A stretch of 64,000 nucleotides of DNA from Bacillus vallismortis (GCF_004116955.1 NZ_CP026362.1:1900501-1964500); one strand, 5' to 3'. Counted from the first letter of the stretch, positions 10,565-21,460 are shown. Translations and numbers: made by a program. The notes: generated by a model not told the origin, from the letters alone.

Positions 10565-12491
10565 CCTTTTCATCCTCTTCAGTCAAATAAACTCGTATCT
10601 TTGAGCCCTCTTTTACTTTCGTTCCGGCAGCCGGCGATTGTTTCACAATTTTGCTTCCTTTCCCGGAAGCATCCACATTGAGATTCACCAAAATCGACTC
10701 AAGATCTGAGACAGACATCCCTACAACATTCGGAACTTCTACTGTTTTTGTGTCGTTCCATTGGTACTTTTTCTCGATTTGATTTTTACGAGGTTTCACA
10801 CCAAGCTCCGGCAGGCTGTCTCTCATCATATTCCCGACAATAGGCGCTGCAACCGTTCCGCCAAATTGAATCGTGCCTTTCGGGTTATCCACTGCGACAT
10901 AGACGACAAGACTCGGATCATCAGCCGGAGCGAAACCGATAAATGATACAATGTGGTTGTTTTCAAGGTATTTTCCATCTTTAACCTTTTGTGCCGTTCC
11001 CGTTTTACCGCCGACACGATATCCTTCTACAAACGCGTTGCGGCCGGTGCCTTCTGCGACAACACTTTCTAAAGCATAGCGGATTTGTTTGGACGTTCCC
11101 TCAGAAATGACTTGTTTCTTTGCGATTGGCGATTGTTTTTTGACCGTTTTTTTCGTTACAGGGTCAATCCATTCCTTTGCGATATAAGGTGTATAAAGCG
11201 TTCCTCCGTTTACAGCGGCGGATACGGCTGCAACCTGTTGAATCGGCGTGACGGACACTCCCTGTCCGAAAGCTGTAGTCGCTTGCTCGACCGGGCCTAC
11301 TCTGTCAAGCGGGAATAAGATTCCTGTTCCTTCACCTTGCAGGTCAATTCCTGTTTTTTGGCCGAAACCAAAGTCTTTAATATATTTAAAAAGCTTATCC
11401 TTGCCTAGACGCTCGCCCAATTCAACAAACCCCGGGTTACAGGAATTCTGTACAACTTCTAGAAACGTTTGCAGTCCGTGCCCGCCTTTTTTCCAGCACC
11501 GCAGTCTCGCTCCGTCCACTTCCACATGCCCTTTATCAAAAAATTGATCACGTTTCAAATTTACCTTTTGCTCTTCAAGAGCTGCTGCAAGTGTAATAAT
11601 TTTAAAGGTAGATCCCGGTTCATACGTGCTCCATACCGGCAGATTCCGATTGTAGACGGACGGATCGACTGATTGATAAGCGGCCGGGTCAAAGTCAGGC
11701 CTGCTGGACATTCCCAATATTTCTCCGTTTTTCGGATTCATGGCCACTGCAATCATACCGTCTGGATGATATTTAGCTTCAGCGTTATCAAGCTCTCTTT
11801 CCAGTATCGTCTGAACCTTTGAATCAACCGTCAGCTTCAGATCAAGCCCGTCCTTAGACGGTGTATAATCGTCCGCTTCATCAGGCATTTTCTTCCCCTT
11901 GGCGTCTGTATAAAACTTAACAGAGCCCTTTTCCCCTTTTAAATCATCATCGTAATAAGCTTCCAGACCTAGGAGACCTTGATTGTCAATTCCAGCAAAT
12001 CCGAGCACATGAGATAAAAAGCTTCCGAACGGGTAATGGCGGATACTGTCCTCCGCAACATACACTCCTTTTAAATCGAGCGCTTTGATTTCTTTCGCCT
12101 TTTCATTCGAAATCTTTCTCCCTTCAGGAGTTATCTTTTCGATTGACGCTTTTTTTGTCACATGCTTATATACTTTTTCTTCTGACATGTTTAAAACTGC
12201 CGCAAGCTGCTTGCTCGTATTCATCGGGTTTTGGACTTGGCGCGGCACGACGAATACGGTCGGCGCACTTTTGTTTGTTGCGAGCTTCACACCGTTCCGA
12301 TCCAGGATTTCGCCTCTCTCCGGCTCAAACGGCAAGTTCCTGCTCCAGGAATCTTTTGCTAGCGAAGTCAGTTTTTCCCCCATCACAAACTGAACATACC
12401 CCAGCCTTGTATCAATGATCAGAAACACGATCACGCCAAAAAGCAAAACAAATAATAAACGTTTTCTAACCGTTACATTCGAGACGCGCAA
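10551..12491 (-). CDS. spoVD: Sporulation-specific penicillin-binding protein SpoVD
   Basis: Class B transpeptidase needed for spore cortex, partner of SpoVE. 646 residues from the TTG at 12491; AAGGAG lies 12 bases upstream, while the GTG at 12503 sits inside that site. One membrane anchor (about 11-30), PBP dimerisation domain, and transpeptidase domain with S294-T-F-K297, an SxN motif (SCN) and KTGTAQ. One PASTA domain ends the protein (about 570-640). A minus-strand CATAAAAT at 12524-12531 resembles a SigE -10, which fits its known mother-cell control. Confidence 0.96.
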   Translation of the reverse strand: MRVSNVTVRKRLLFVLLFGVIVFLIIDTRLGYVQFVMGEKLTSLAKDSWSRNLPFEPERGEILDRNGVKLATNKSAPTVFVVPRQVQNPMNTSKQLAAVLNMSEEKVYKHVTKKASIEKITPEGRKISNEKAKEIKALDLKGVYVAEDSIRHYPFGSFLSHVLGFAGIDNQGLLGLEAYYDDDLKGEKGSVKFYTDAKGKKMPDEADDYTPSKDGLDLKLTVDSKVQTILERELDNAEAKYHPDGMIAVAMNPKNGEILGMSSRPDFDPAAYQSVDPSVYNRNLPVWSTYEPGSTFKIITLAAALEEQKVNLKRDQFFDKGHVEVDGARLRCWKKGGHGLQTFLEVVQNSCNPGFVELGERLGKDKLFKYIKDFGFGQKTGIDLQGEGTGILFPLDRVGPVEQATTAFGQGVSVTPIQQVAAVSAAVNGGTLYTPYIAKEWIDPVTKKTVKKQSPIAKKQVISEGTSKQIRYALESVVAEGTGRNAFVEGYRVGGKTGTAQKVKDGKYLENNHIVSFIGFAPADDPSLVVYVAVDNPKGTIQFGGTVAAPIVGNMMRDSLPELGVKPRKNQIEKKYQWNDTKTVEVPNVVGMSVSDLESILVNLNVDASGKGSKIVKQSPAAGTKVKEGSKIRVYLTEEDEKEAAD

Positions 12492-12571
12492 GAGACCGTT
12501 CACTCCTTATTTAAGCTTGTTTCATTTTATGCCTGAACTTGGACAGGTAGAACGATGCTCCTCTGAAGGTA

Positions 12572-12622
12572 TAAAAAAAGAAAGCCTGCATAATGGGGAA
12601 ATCCCCAGCAAGCTTTCTTTCT
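12572..12622 (-). terminator. Terminator of pbpB
   Basis: Long minus-strand hairpin with outer arms AAAGAAAGC and GCTTTCTTT and an inner GGGGA/TCCCC stem, followed by seven T. It insulates spoVD from the mraZ-rsmH-ftsL-pbpB transcript. Confidence 0.85.
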
Positions 12623-12624
12623 AT

Positions 12625-14775
12625 TTAATCAGGGTTTTTAAACGTCACCTTGATGACGGTTTTGTCTTTTATTTCTTTGTCCTTTTTAACGCTTTGGCTG
12701 ACAGCGTAGCCTTGTCCGCTTACTTCCATATGAATCCCCGCCAGTTCGCCGTACTGAAGAACCTCTCTTCTCGACCAGCCAGTCATATCAGGCATTTTGA
12801 TTTTTCCGCCCGTTTTCAGGAAGACCTTCTGATTGGTTAGAACCTCCTCATCCGCTTTCGGATACTGTTCTTTTACAGCGACATCACTGCCGATGACAAC
12901 CGGTGTGAGATTCTCTTCCTTTGCTTTCTTTTGAGCACCAGCTACCGTTTGATCTGTCAAATCAGGCATCGTCTGCGCTTTTGTTTCTTCTTTATCCGAG
13001 TCAGATTTTTCAGTCGGTTCGATGTTCAGGTAGTGCAGGCTGTTTTTCATTGTTGGGTTGAAGATTTCAGAAACTGGGTCTGAACTGCTTTGTCCCGCTT
13101 TTAACTGCGGCTGCTGTACAGCAACATAAATCAAAAGCTCAGGATCATCTTTCGGAGCCATACCCATAAACGAAAAGATATAGTTATCTGTTCCGTCCAA
13201 ATATCCGCCTTTACCTGCTATTTGTGCAGTACCTGTTTTTCCGGCAACATCAAACCCTTCAATTTTATAGGGCTTCCCTGTTCCGATTTTCGATGTAACG
13301 ACTTCTCCCAAAATATCTCGCACTTTTTTCGCAGTGCTTGCAGAAATTGGAGTTCCGGCTGATTCCGGCTTATTTTGATAGACGGTTTTATCTGAGTCCG
13401 GATCAATAATATGGTCAATGACATAAGGTTTCATCATTTTGCCGTCATTTGCTATTGCTGTTGCGGCCTGAAGCTGCTGAATTGGTGTAACAGCAGACGC
13501 TTGGCCATATGCGGTTGATGCTTTATCGAATTCATACTTAAAGTTGATTTTACTTGAGACTTCTCCAGGCAAATCAATACCTGTTTTTTGATCCAAATTG
13601 AATTTGTGTAAATACTGATTGAGGCGATCGTACCCCAGCTTTTCTTTCGCCAGTTTCGCAAATGCAACATTAGACGATCTTAGGACGCCGTCATGATACG
13701 TTGTCGGCCCCCAGCCTACACCCTGATTATGATCCCTCACAGGTTCCCCGCCAACTTCAAACGTACCGGATTTGTATTTTTCATTCGGATTAAACACGTT
13801 TTCCTGCATCGCAGCAGCAAGTGTAAAAATCTTCATCGTTGAACCAGGTTCATACGCATATGAAATCAAATCATTATAGTAGTTTGTCACATCGCGTTTG
13901 TTCGGATCAAAGCTTGGGCGCTGTCCCATGGCAAGCACTTTGCCCGTTTTCGGATCGACGACTGCGGCCATGATTTTTTTCGGGTTATATTTTTTCGCCA
14001 CTTTTGTCATGCTGTCTTCCAGAAAGGTTTGAATTTTCTGGTCAATGGTTAAATAAACATTGTCTCCATTTTTTGGCGCTGAAATTTTATTTTTGCTGTT
14101 CGGGAGCTCCCAGCCGGATTTGTCGCTTTCATAAGTCACATATCCGTCCTGCTCTTTCAAATACTTATCCAGTACCTTTTCTAGTCCCATCGCGCCGGAA
14201 ATTTCATTTGTATCTCGATCAACCTCGGCATAGCCGATTAAATTAGATGCAAAAACACCGTTTGGATAGAAACGTTTTGTATCTCGTAAAAATGAAATGC
14301 CGGGAAGTTTTAGCTTTTCAATTTTTTTCTTTTGAGAATACGTGATATCCCGCCCCGCTGAACCGAACTCCACTTGTTTTGCATCCTTGTTTAAGATATC
14401 AAGGAGGTCAGCTTTGTCCATCTTTATCTCTTTAGACAGCGCTTCCGCCGTTTTTTCTTTGTTTTGAACATGCTGAGGGTGCTTTTTATCAGTGGTCATT
14501 TTTTCATCGAGAATAGCGATCAGCTTATACGTCGCTGTGTCCTCTGCAATCACTTTTCCGGTTCGGTCTAAAATCGAGCCGCGGCTTGCTTCGATGGTCC
14601 GTTTCTTTTCATGCTGTTCTGTCGCTTTTGTCGCAAGCACTTCACCATTTGCTTTTCCGGTTATTTGAATGTATGCCATTCTCCCCAGGATGACAAAGAA
14701 AAAGAGAGCGAAACAAATACTTAGAATCGCCGCTCCTCTATTCATAAATTTATTCTTTTTTGGCATTTGGATCAT
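12625..14775 (-). CDS. pbpB: Septal transpeptidase PBP2B
   Basis: Essential class B penicillin-binding protein of the divisome. 716 residues: membrane anchor at about 15-35, dimerisation domain, transpeptidase domain with S312-T-M-K315, SSN motif and KTGTAQ, then two PASTA domains at the C terminus (starting about 595 and 655). The ATG overlaps the ftsL stop by four bases, so the two products are coupled. Confidence 0.97.
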   Translation of the reverse strand: MIQMPKKNKFMNRGAAILSICFALFFFVILGRMAYIQITGKANGEVLATKATEQHEKKRTIEASRGSILDRTGKVIAEDTATYKLIAILDEKMTTDKKHPQHVQNKEKTAEALSKEIKMDKADLLDILNKDAKQVEFGSAGRDITYSQKKKIEKLKLPGISFLRDTKRFYPNGVFASNLIGYAEVDRDTNEISGAMGLEKVLDKYLKEQDGYVTYESDKSGWELPNSKNKISAPKNGDNVYLTIDQKIQTFLEDSMTKVAKKYNPKKIMAAVVDPKTGKVLAMGQRPSFDPNKRDVTNYYNDLISYAYEPGSTMKIFTLAAAMQENVFNPNEKYKSGTFEVGGEPVRDHNQGVGWGPTTYHDGVLRSSNVAFAKLAKEKLGYDRLNQYLHKFNLDQKTGIDLPGEVSSKINFKYEFDKASTAYGQASAVTPIQQLQAATAIANDGKMMKPYVIDHIIDPDSDKTVYQNKPESAGTPISASTAKKVRDILGEVVTSKIGTGKPYKIEGFDVAGKTGTAQIAGKGGYLDGTDNYIFSFMGMAPKDDPELLIYVAVQQPQLKAGQSSSDPVSEIFNPTMKNSLHYLNIEPTEKSDSDKEETKAQTMPDLTDQTVAGAQKKAKEENLTPVVIGSDVAVKEQYPKADEEVLTNQKVFLKTGGKIKMPDMTGWSRREVLQYGELAGIHMEVSGQGYAVSQSVKKDKEIKDKTVIKVTFKNPD

Positions 14776-15125
14776 TCCTGTATGTTTTTCACTTTTTTAT
14801 CTTTTAAATTCAAGCCGTTTTTTTCCGCAATGTCCATGATGCGCTGCGGTTTGCTTAAATCAGCAACGGTTTTTTCGAGGTCACCAATTTGCTTGTTTTC
14901 GGATGAAATTTGCTCCTCAAGTTTTTGTACCTCAATATTGGTTTGATATGCTGCATACGCCTTCGATACGATCAAAAGCGATACGCAGAGCACCACCGAA
15001 GCAAAGAGGACAAGAAGCACTTTTTCTCCGAGAGTAATGGAAGCCCTTTTCTTGACAATCACTTTTTTCTCAGGTCTGATCGCATGCCGCTGCTGTTTCT
15101 CTTGTTGGTAAGCTAAATTGCTCAT
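14772..15125 (-). CDS. ftsL: Cell division protein FtsL
   Basis: 117-residue bitopic protein: basic N-terminal tail, one membrane segment at about 36-57, then a leucine-zipper-like coiled coil (about 60-100). In B. subtilis FtsL is unstable and limits divisome assembly; it binds DivIC and DivIB. It lies between rsmH and pbpB and overlaps pbpB by four bases. Confidence 0.95.
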   Translation of the reverse strand: MSNLAYQQEKQQRHAIRPEKKVIVKKRASITLGEKVLLVLFASVVLCVSLLIVSKAYAAYQTNIEVQKLEEQISSENKQIGDLEKTVADLSKPQRIMDIAEKNGLNLKDKKVKNIQE

Positions 15126-15164
15126 AGGCTGATGACCTCCTTTTCATTTTGCCTTCGCGTTTCG

Positions 15165-16100
15165 TTATTTTCTTTTTTCGGCAATCCGGAGCTTCGCAGA
15201 ACGGGCCCGATTGTTTTCTTCAAGCTCTTCTTGGGATGCCGTAATCGGTTTACGTGTGATGAGCTTCAGCTCTGGTTCAAACTCTGCCGGTATGACAGGA
15301 AGACCCGGAGGAAGTTCTGGAAGCGACGACTTTTCTTTAAAAGTGGTTTTGCAGATTCTATCTTCAAGCGAGTGGAAGGTAATGACTGATACCCTTCCTT
15401 CTGGTTTCAGAACCTCAATCGCCTGCTCCAATGCCTCTTCAAACACTTTCAGTTCATCGTTCACGGCAATTCTGATTGCCTGAAACACGCGTTTTGCGGG
15501 ATGTCCTCCGCTCCTTCTCGCTGGAGCGGGAATCGCGTCTTTTATTAGATCGACCAGTTGGCCCGTAGTTTGAATAGGAGATTTGATTCTTGCCTCCTCA
15601 ATTTTTCTGGCGATCTGTTTGCTGAACTTCTCTTCGCCGTATTTAAAGAAAATACGGACGAGATCCTCATAGCGCCACTCATTAACGACTTCTTTCGCCG
15701 TAAGCGTGGCCGACTGGTCCATCCTCATGTCCAACGGTGCGTCATGATGGTAACTGAATCCGCGTTCCGGTGTATCCAACTGCGGCGAGGACACCCCTAA
15801 ATCAAATAAAATACCGTCTACTTCTGTAATGCCTTGTTCATTCAAACATTCTTTTAAATACCTGAAATTGCTTTTGATCAGAATGAGCTGCCCTTTATAA
15901 TTGGACAACGTTTCTTTCGCATGCTGTAACGCCGTATCGTCTTGGTCAAAAGCGATTAAACGCCCCTTCTCGGATAACTGTTGCAATAAGTATGTACTGT
16001 GCCCAGCTCCGCCGAGTGTGCAGTCTACATATGTACCGTCCGGTTTAATATTGAGCCCGTCTACGGTTTCACGAAGAAGTACTGTCTTGTGTTGAAACAT
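15165..16100 (-). CDS. rsmH: 16S rRNA m4C1402 methyltransferase RsmH (MraW)
   Basis: SAM-dependent methyltransferase acting on N4 of C1402 in 16S rRNA. 311 residues from the ATG at 16100, after AAAGGTGGG. The SAM site [10 protein letters not shown] is at about 27-36, and [12 protein letters not shown] is present. A start 20 codons upstream is in frame but has no ribosome site. It follows mraZ and precedes ftsL. Confidence 0.96.
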   Translation of the reverse strand: MFQHKTVLLRETVDGLNIKPDGTYVDCTLGGAGHSTYLLQQLSEKGRLIAFDQDDTALQHAKETLSNYKGQLILIKSNFRYLKECLNEQGITEVDGILFDLGVSSPQLDTPERGFSYHHDAPLDMRMDQSATLTAKEVVNEWRYEDLVRIFFKYGEEKFSKQIARKIEEARIKSPIQTTGQLVDLIKDAIPAPARRSGGHPAKRVFQAIRIAVNDELKVFEEALEQAIEVLKPEGRVSVITFHSLEDRICKTTFKEKSSLPELPPGLPVIPAEFEPELKLITRKPITASQEELEENNRARSAKLRIAEKRK

Positions 16101-16169
16101 ATTGTGTTGGTCCCACCTTTTATCAGGATGAATTGAAATTATTTGTAGAGTGTTATACACGAAGAATCA

Positions 16170-16601
16170 TTATATATCAAACCCAATCATGTTTTCAGCA
16201 ATTTCAGCAAATGAATCTTCTTGCTCTTCTGTGTATTGTTCCCAAATTACTTTACTCCACAATTCAATTCGATTAGAAACCCCGATAACAACACATTCTT
16301 TTTCCAGTTTGGCGTAATTCAATAGAGATGATGCAATATTTACCCTGCCTTGCTTGTCCAGTTCGCATTCGGTCGCCCCTGAAAAGAAGAAACGGGTAAA
16401 CGCGCGGGCATCTTTCTTAGTGAGAGGAAGAGCTTTTAGTTTTTCTTCAATTTGTTTCCATTCGTGCATAGGGTAGCCGAAGAGACATTGGTCAAGCCCT
16501 CTGGTCAGCACAAACTGCTCGCCAAGGCCATCTCTGAATTTAGCGGGTACGATCATGCGGCCCTTCGCATCGATGGTATGCTGATATTCACCCATAAACA
16601 T
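16170..16601 (-). CDS. mraZ: MraZ, DNA-binding regulator of the dcw cluster
   Basis: 143-residue protein of two AbrB-like swapped-hairpin domains, each with the DxKGR-type signature ([13 protein letters not shown] near residue 11 and DKQGRVNI near residue 84). MraZ is known to repress its own promoter by binding short direct repeats; a matching repeat array lies just upstream. It is the first gene of the mraZ-rsmH-ftsL-pbpB unit. Confidence 0.95.
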   Translation of the reverse strand: MFMGEYQHTIDAKGRMIVPAKFRDGLGEQFVLTRGLDQCLFGYPMHEWKQIEEKLKALPLTKKDARAFTRFFFSGATECELDKQGRVNIASSLLNYAKLEKECVVIGVSNRIELWSKVIWEQYTEEQEDSFAEIAENMIGFDI

Positions 16602-16612
16602 GATCTCTTGCC

Positions 16613-16657
16613 CCACTTTCTCTCCTTAACTCACCACTATCCACCACTTCTCTCCAC
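16613..16657 (-). promoter_or_regulatory. GTGG direct-repeat array upstream of mraZ (likely MraZ operator)
   Basis: Minus-strand GTGG occurs at 16654-16657, 16644-16647 and 16634-16637, exactly 10 bases apart, and again at 16613-16616, 21 bases further (about two helical turns). MraZ proteins are known to bind closely spaced short G-rich direct repeats in this position in other bacteria. A likely -10 (TAAAAT) lies just upstream, at about 16667-16672, so the array covers the start of the transcript. Confidence 0.7.
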
Positions 16658-16683
16658 AACTTCATTTTACACTGTTTACCCAT

Positions 16684-16711
16684 AAAAAAAAACCCTGAAC
16701 TAGTCAGGGTT
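16684..16711 (-). terminator. Terminator of bshC
   Basis: Perfect 8-base stem (16704-16711 with 16691-16698) with a 5-base loop, then a run of T on the minus strand. It separates bshC from mraZ. Confidence 0.9.
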
Positions 16712-16726
16712 CTTTAAAACTTTATT

Positions 16727-18346
16727 TCAAAGTTTGACAACTTGATGTTGATTTTGAAAAGAAAATGGCAGATTCTTGAATGAAATGAAGAATTTTGGGC
16801 CGTACCTGTTTAAATAATACATGATATTCCAAATTCGCTCTTGCGGCGCAAGCATCGGCTTAATGCTATTTTGGATTCTCTCATAATCCTTTAGGACGCA
16901 GCCTTCTTTTTCTTCAATTCGCTTTGTCACTGTCCGCTCTAAGAACTGTAGCTGATCCTGAATAAAAGCGGCATTCTTCAGGAGTAAAGGCTCCATGCTT
17001 TGGTCAACCTTTAACGCCTCCTGGCGGACTGTTTTGTGAATCGCTTCAATTTGGTTTTTTGCCTGATCTATGACCGCGGTAAACTCTTCTGGAATCTGGC
17101 GCTCAAAGTATGTCTCTCTTTGATTCTCCGTTCCGCGTTCAATCACGTCTTGTAATGAGATATTCCGTTCAAGCAACTTTTTCTCAATATGCCGTTCAAG
17201 TATCGTGATGTTCAGCCTTGGCATAACAGGAGGCATGTTGAAGCCCATCACCCGAAAGGCCTGTTTGAGCTCGCCCCAATAGTTGATTTCTCCGGGTCCT
17301 GCAATAAAGGCTAAAGTCGGAATGAGATATTCCTGCATTAACGGTCTCGTTACAACATTATTGCTGAAGCGCTCAGGATGTTCTTCTATATGTGTATAAA
17401 GTTCATCCATCGTCCATGCGAGATCAAGCTCATTTATGACAAAACGGCCGTTGTCTTTTTCAATTAAAAAACGCTCTTCTTCATATTCATAAAACAGATT
17501 CGCCTGCTCTTTTCCGGACTCAATAATGGGTTTGTAGCCAGCTTCACGCATGAAGGCCTGCTGATCTGAAACAGCAAGGGCGAGTTTATCATTTTCCTGA
17601 AGAATTTTTTGGAACATGGCCGTTTCCAGCTTTTTAATCCCCGGATCTCCAGAATTTAATAACACCAATCCCTCCTCTTGGAACAGATCCGCGATCAGCA
17701 GTTCAAAGAAATCAGTGAATGTAACAGATTCCCTTAAACATCGTTTCACGTTGTCGAGAAGTGCATTCGTATGATCTGTTTCTTCAAAAGCGGCAAATAC
17801 ATCATCGACCCATGCGGCGCATTTTTCCTGATCAAGCGATGTGCTCGCTGCCGAAGATTTCTTCCAATAAGACTGGGCCAGCTTTGTCTTCGCAGGACCA
17901 TTCTCTCCAGATGTATGGACAAAATTAATCTCATCCAAATCGTGGTCTTCTCCGGCCACCCAAAAAATCGGTATGACAGGCACTTGCAGCTGCTTTTCTT
18001 GTTCCTTTGCTAACACAATGATTGAAATGATTTTATGTATAGTATAAAGCGGCCCTGTTAAAAGTCCGGCCTGCTGTCCGCCGACAACAGCGGCACTTGA
18101 CGGATCCTTCAGCTTCTCAATAGCAGACTGCATGGCACTCGAACCAAATTTATGATGGTAGGAGGATAAGTACGCCGCCAATTCCTCTCTTGCGAAAAAC
18201 CGGGAGGATAAGTCTTTCAGTCTGTCGCGCCATATGTCCTTATGATGAATGCTGTAATCAAAAAAAGAAGACATTTCTTCTTTGCCATCTATATAGTGCT
18301 GTACAAACACGTTCTGATTTTTGATGGAAAGTTCAGTTAGCTGCAT
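16727..18346 (-). CDS. bshC: Bacillithiol synthesis cysteine-adding enzyme BshC
   Basis: 539 residues, the family's usual length. BshC adds cysteine to GlcN-malate in the last step of bacillithiol synthesis. Visible features include a Rossmann-like start with VVGGQQAGLLTGPLYTIHK (about residues 87-105), the VAGEDHDLDEIN motif and a long C-terminal coiled coil. It is a single gene with its own terminator, upstream of the dcw cluster. Confidence 0.95.
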   Translation of the reverse strand: MQLTELSIKNQNVFVQHYIDGKEEMSSFFDYSIHHKDIWRDRLKDLSSRFFAREELAAYLSSYHHKFGSSAMQSAIEKLKDPSSAAVVGGQQAGLLTGPLYTIHKIISIIVLAKEQEKQLQVPVIPIFWVAGEDHDLDEINFVHTSGENGPAKTKLAQSYWKKSSAASTSLDQEKCAAWVDDVFAAFEETDHTNALLDNVKRCLRESVTFTDFFELLIADLFQEEGLVLLNSGDPGIKKLETAMFQKILQENDKLALAVSDQQAFMREAGYKPIIESGKEQANLFYEYEEERFLIEKDNGRFVINELDLAWTMDELYTHIEEHPERFSNNVVTRPLMQEYLIPTLAFIAGPGEINYWGELKQAFRVMGFNMPPVMPRLNITILERHIEKKLLERNISLQDVIERGTENQRETYFERQIPEEFTAVIDQAKNQIEAIHKTVRQEALKVDQSMEPLLLKNAAFIQDQLQFLERTVTKRIEEKEGCVLKDYERIQNSIKPMLAPQERIWNIMYYLNRYGPKFFISFKNLPFSFQNQHQVVKL

Positions 18347-18416
18347 CTTCTAGAACTTCCTTTCTCCAATAAATAGTTAGTTATCCGAAATGAGTATAGC
18401 ATGTTACCGAAAAAGC

Positions 18417-19313
18417 TCAAAAGACTTTGTTTGTATTTCGCTCCAAAGCTTTAATGCTCCCATATAAAAACTCAAGGTGAACAGCATCAAGGCCTTGAAG
18501 GCTTGCTTCCTTCAATAAATATCCGATAATGGCGTCAGCTTCCGTCTGCCGGCCTTCGATAATATCAACCAGCATAGAAGAACGGTTTTCTTTTGTTTGC
18601 CCGCAAACGGCCAGAACCCGCTCCCAAGCCTCTTCTTCGTTTTCAAGCCTTAAAATGCGGGATGCCTCCTGAAAAACCAGCTTCATAAAAGCCAGATAAG
18701 CGGGGGTTGTCAGCAACTCTCCATTTTTCACCTGCAGTAACGCGGTTAATGGATTGATACAAGCATTTACAATCAGCTTGCCCGTCAGCAAGCGGTACCA
18801 ATCCGCCTCATAACGAATTGGAAAATCCGAATGATTATGCTGAAACAAAGTGTTAAGTCGATCTGGTTCAGCGTCGTCGAACGTGCTCCATTTTATCGCA
18901 CCCAAGCCGGTATGTTCAACAACTGTATCTGATTTTCTTACAGCTCCGTGCTCAACGATTCCAACATAAATGGAATGTCCGACGCGCCAGTCTTTCAAAT
19001 CGTGGATATGCCCCATGCCATTTTGCAAAAACAATATATTCGTTTTCCCGACCCGTTCAAACAACGAAAAAACAGACTGAAGCTGATGCTGCTTCACTGT
19101 CACGACAAGAAGATCGAAATCCGAATTCAGACTCGTGTCCGCATTGCAATCAGTGCTGAATTCTTCTCCGCCTCTATCAAGCCGGACCCCTTCCGACTGA
19201 ATAGCCGCAGCCTGCTCTTCCCGCCTCGTCACAACAGTCACCTCGTGATGAAGTGAAAAATAATAGGCGCATAAAAGACCGACGGAGCCTCCGCCAATAA
19301 TCCCAATTTTCAT
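18417..19313 (-). CDS. panE: 2-dehydropantoate 2-reductase PanE
   Basis: Reduces ketopantoate to pantoate with NADPH in coenzyme A synthesis. 298 residues, N-terminal Rossmann motif GIIGGGSVG (4-12), the conserved KLIVNACINPLTAL helix (catalytic lysine and asparagine region) and a C-terminal helical domain. The B. subtilis orthologue is YlbQ. It is divergent from ylbP. Confidence 0.93.
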   Translation of the reverse strand: MKIGIIGGGSVGLLCAYYFSLHHEVTVVTRREEQAAAIQSEGVRLDRGGEEFSTDCNADTSLNSDFDLLVVTVKQHQLQSVFSLFERVGKTNILFLQNGMGHIHDLKDWRVGHSIYVGIVEHGAVRKSDTVVEHTGLGAIKWSTFDDAEPDRLNTLFQHNHSDFPIRYEADWYRLLTGKLIVNACINPLTALLQVKNGELLTTPAYLAFMKLVFQEASRILRLENEEEAWERVLAVCGQTKENRSSMLVDIIEGRQTEADAIIGYLLKEASLQGLDAVHLEFLYGSIKALERNTNKVF

Positions 19314-19472
19314 GTTGTCACACCCAATTTAACATTTACGTATTATCATAGCAGAAGTACGAAAAAATTACTTCTCAAAGATTCCGTGTGCTTAAAATCA
19401 AAATTTAAATATTTGGATTTTTTAAATAAAACGTTTACAATATATGTAGAAACAACAAAGGGGGAGATTGGA

Positions 19473-19955
19473 ATGGTAAAGGTAGAACGTCTGCTCGTCA
19501 ACTATAAAACGCTTGAAGAATTCAAAAGGTTCAAAGAATATGGCATTCAGGAACTGTCCATGCTTGAAGATCTTCAGGATAATATTATTGAAAATGACAG
19601 CACCTCGCCTTTTTACGGGATTTATTTTGGGGATAAACTTGTAGCGCGAATGAGCCTATATCAAGTTAACGGCAAATCGAATCCTTATTTCGACAACCGT
19701 CAGGATTATTTGGAGCTGTGGAAGCTTGAGGTTCTTCCGGGCTACCAAAAGAGGGGATATGGAAAAGCGCTGGTTGAATTCGCAAAATCATTCAACATGC
19801 CGATACGGACAAATCCGCGAATGAAATCAGCGGAATTTTGGAATAAAATGAATTTTGAAGCTGTTAAATATGATATGGCGCGGGATAAAGGGGAAAACCC
19901 GCTCATCTGGCATCCTGATATGGACCAAGAAATGACACCGGGAGAGTCTGCATAG
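19473..19955 (+). CDS. ylbP: GNAT-family acetyltransferase YlbP
   Basis: 160 residues from the ATG at 19473, which has GGGGGAG 7-8 bases upstream; an open frame begins 29 codons earlier without a ribosome site. The GNAT core is seen in LWKLEVLPGYQKRGYGKALVEF (acetyl-CoA loop QKRGYGK) at about 87-108. Substrate unknown. It faces gerR and shares a hairpin with it. Confidence 0.85.
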   Translation: MVKVERLLVNYKTLEEFKRFKEYGIQELSMLEDLQDNIIENDSTSPFYGIYFGDKLVARMSLYQVNGKSNPYFDNRQDYLELWKLEVLPGYQKRGYGKALVEFAKSFNMPIRTNPRMKSAEFWNKMNFEAVKYDMARDKGENPLIWHPDMDQEMTPGESA

Positions 19956-19956
19956 A

Positions 19957-19995
19957 AATAAAAACAACCGGCCTATACACACTCTATGGCCGGTT
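19957..19995 (-). terminator. Terminator of gerR (shared with ylbP)
   Basis: Perfect 8-base stem AACCGGCC/GGCCGGTT (19966-19973, 19988-19995). The minus strand has a clear T-run (GTTTTTATTT), the plus strand only CATTTC, so it works mainly for gerR. Confidence 0.8.
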
Positions 19996-20010
19996 CATTT
20001 CAGGCGTTCC

Positions 20011-20595
20011 TTACGTTTCTTGAGCCGCTTTTTTCATTCTTCCGTCTTCTTTTGAAACAACCATTTTTCTGGCCCGATCCATAATATCGATCAGTGCCTT
20101 GTAATCCTCTTCTGTCATCTCTAGCTGGTTCCTCAATGTTTGGTTTTCACTCCGTACATCCTCAAGCTCTTTTTGCAGCGATTTGATTTCCTCCTGCAGT
20201 TTTTCCCTTTCAAGCTGAAATTCATGCACAGACGGCGTTTCTTTGAATTGTTCAAGAAATTGAATGACATCCTGAATGGACAAATCTCGTTTTCCTTCTG
20301 CTGACGGTGCCGCGGCAGTCTGCTTGACGGAATTCGGCATATTGACCGAATGAACGCCGATTTGTTTTCTCAGTTCTTTCCTCTGCTTTTTCGCAAGCTC
20401 TATGCCTGATTGGTATTGTTTTCTCACATATGAGTTCCATCTGAACCCGCATGCTGCCGCGGTTCTGGTCAGCGCCCTTCCAACCTCCTCAAAGGCGGAT
20501 AGCTGTGTTCCTCCCTCTCGAATATGACGAAGCACTACTTCTGCCAGCAGCAAATCCTCATCCTGAGTCCAAGCATCTTGTCTTGTAATGGTCAA
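20011..20595 (-). CDS. gerR: Sporulation transcription regulator GerR (YlbO, RsfA family)
   Basis: 194 residues. The N-terminal Myb/SANT-like region (about 8-60: [34 protein letters not shown]) is followed by a linker and a C-terminal coiled coil (about 120-180). GerR is known as a SigE-made mother-cell regulator that represses part of the SigE regulon. I chose the second of two close TTG codons (20595) because GGAGGG is 9 bases before it. Confidence 0.88.
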   Translation of the reverse strand: MTITRQDAWTQDEDLLLAEVVLRHIREGGTQLSAFEEVGRALTRTAAACGFRWNSYVRKQYQSGIELAKKQRKELRKQIGVHSVNMPNSVKQTAAAPSAEGKRDLSIQDVIQFLEQFKETPSVHEFQLEREKLQEEIKSLQKELEDVRSENQTLRNQLEMTEEDYKALIDIMDRARKMVVSKEDGRMKKAAQET

Positions 20596-20701
20596 ATTCA
20601 ATCTCCCTCCATGTCAGCTTATTTATCTCATACATATGCCGGTAATAGATTAGATAGACTATTTGCACTCACAAATTTTCCGCAAGCTGACAAGGAGAGA
20701 A

Positions 20702-20737
20702 AAAGAAAAAGCGCAGGGCTTTCACCCAGCGCTTTTC
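20702..20737 (-). terminator. Terminator of rpmF
   Basis: Minus-strand stem AAAGCGC-TGGG with CCCT-GCGCTTT around a TGAAAG loop, followed by T-rich sequence (20700-20712 complement). It ends the ylbN-rpmF unit. Confidence 0.85.
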
Positions 20738-20740
20738 TTA

Positions 20741-20941
<201 letters not shown>

Positions 20942-21460
20942 TTAAGATTCATCATCTTGTTTTAAGAGCTTTTCTAGGGCTGCAAGTCTTGGATCAACTT
21001 GATTCTTCTTGTCTTCCTCCGAAATGACTTGCCAGTCCTTTCCTTCTTGAGGAGCAGCTCCTTTTTCTTGTTCAGATTCACAAAAGATTTGCATAGGGAT
21101 TTCTAAAAGAATTTCTTCTTTCACGATCGGAGTTAAGTCGATAGCATCGTCCTCAACAATGTGAACGTCATCATCTTCTATATCATCCGTCTGATGAAAT
21201 ATAAACAGTTCTTTTGTTGAAATTTCAAATGGATACGGAACATCAACGAGTGTTCTTGAGCATGGCAAAATCATTTCGCCTGAAATTGTAAAATCAAACG
21301 AAACCTGTTTGGATTTGATATCCGCTCTGCCCTTCACCCGAACGGGAGAAATGCGGCGAATGTCAGAATTCACCTTTGTCAGCTCATGTAACTCAACTGT
21401 TTCATCAAACTCAAAACTTTGGTTCGGCATTTGATGCAGCTGATAAATCGTCCATTTCAT
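20942..21460 (-). CDS. ylbN: DUF177 (YceD-like) protein YlbN
   Basis: 172 residues, ATG at 21460 preceded by GAGGTG; a GTG three codons earlier overlaps that site. The YceD/DUF177 core is visible (ISGEMILPCSRTLVDVPYPF, about 60-80), followed by a very acidic stretch (DDIEDDDVHIVEDD). YceD-type proteins are linked to 23S rRNA accumulation, and the fixed pairing with rpmF suggests a role in 50S assembly. It is divergent from tmcAL. Confidence 0.88.
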   Translation of the reverse strand: MKWTIYQLHQMPNQSFEFDETVELHELTKVNSDIRRISPVRVKGRADIKSKQVSFDFTISGEMILPCSRTLVDVPYPFEISTKELFIFHQTDDIEDDDVHIVEDDAIDLTPIVKEEILLEIPMQIFCESEQEKGAAPQEGKDWQVISEEDKKNQVDPRLAALEKLLKQDDES

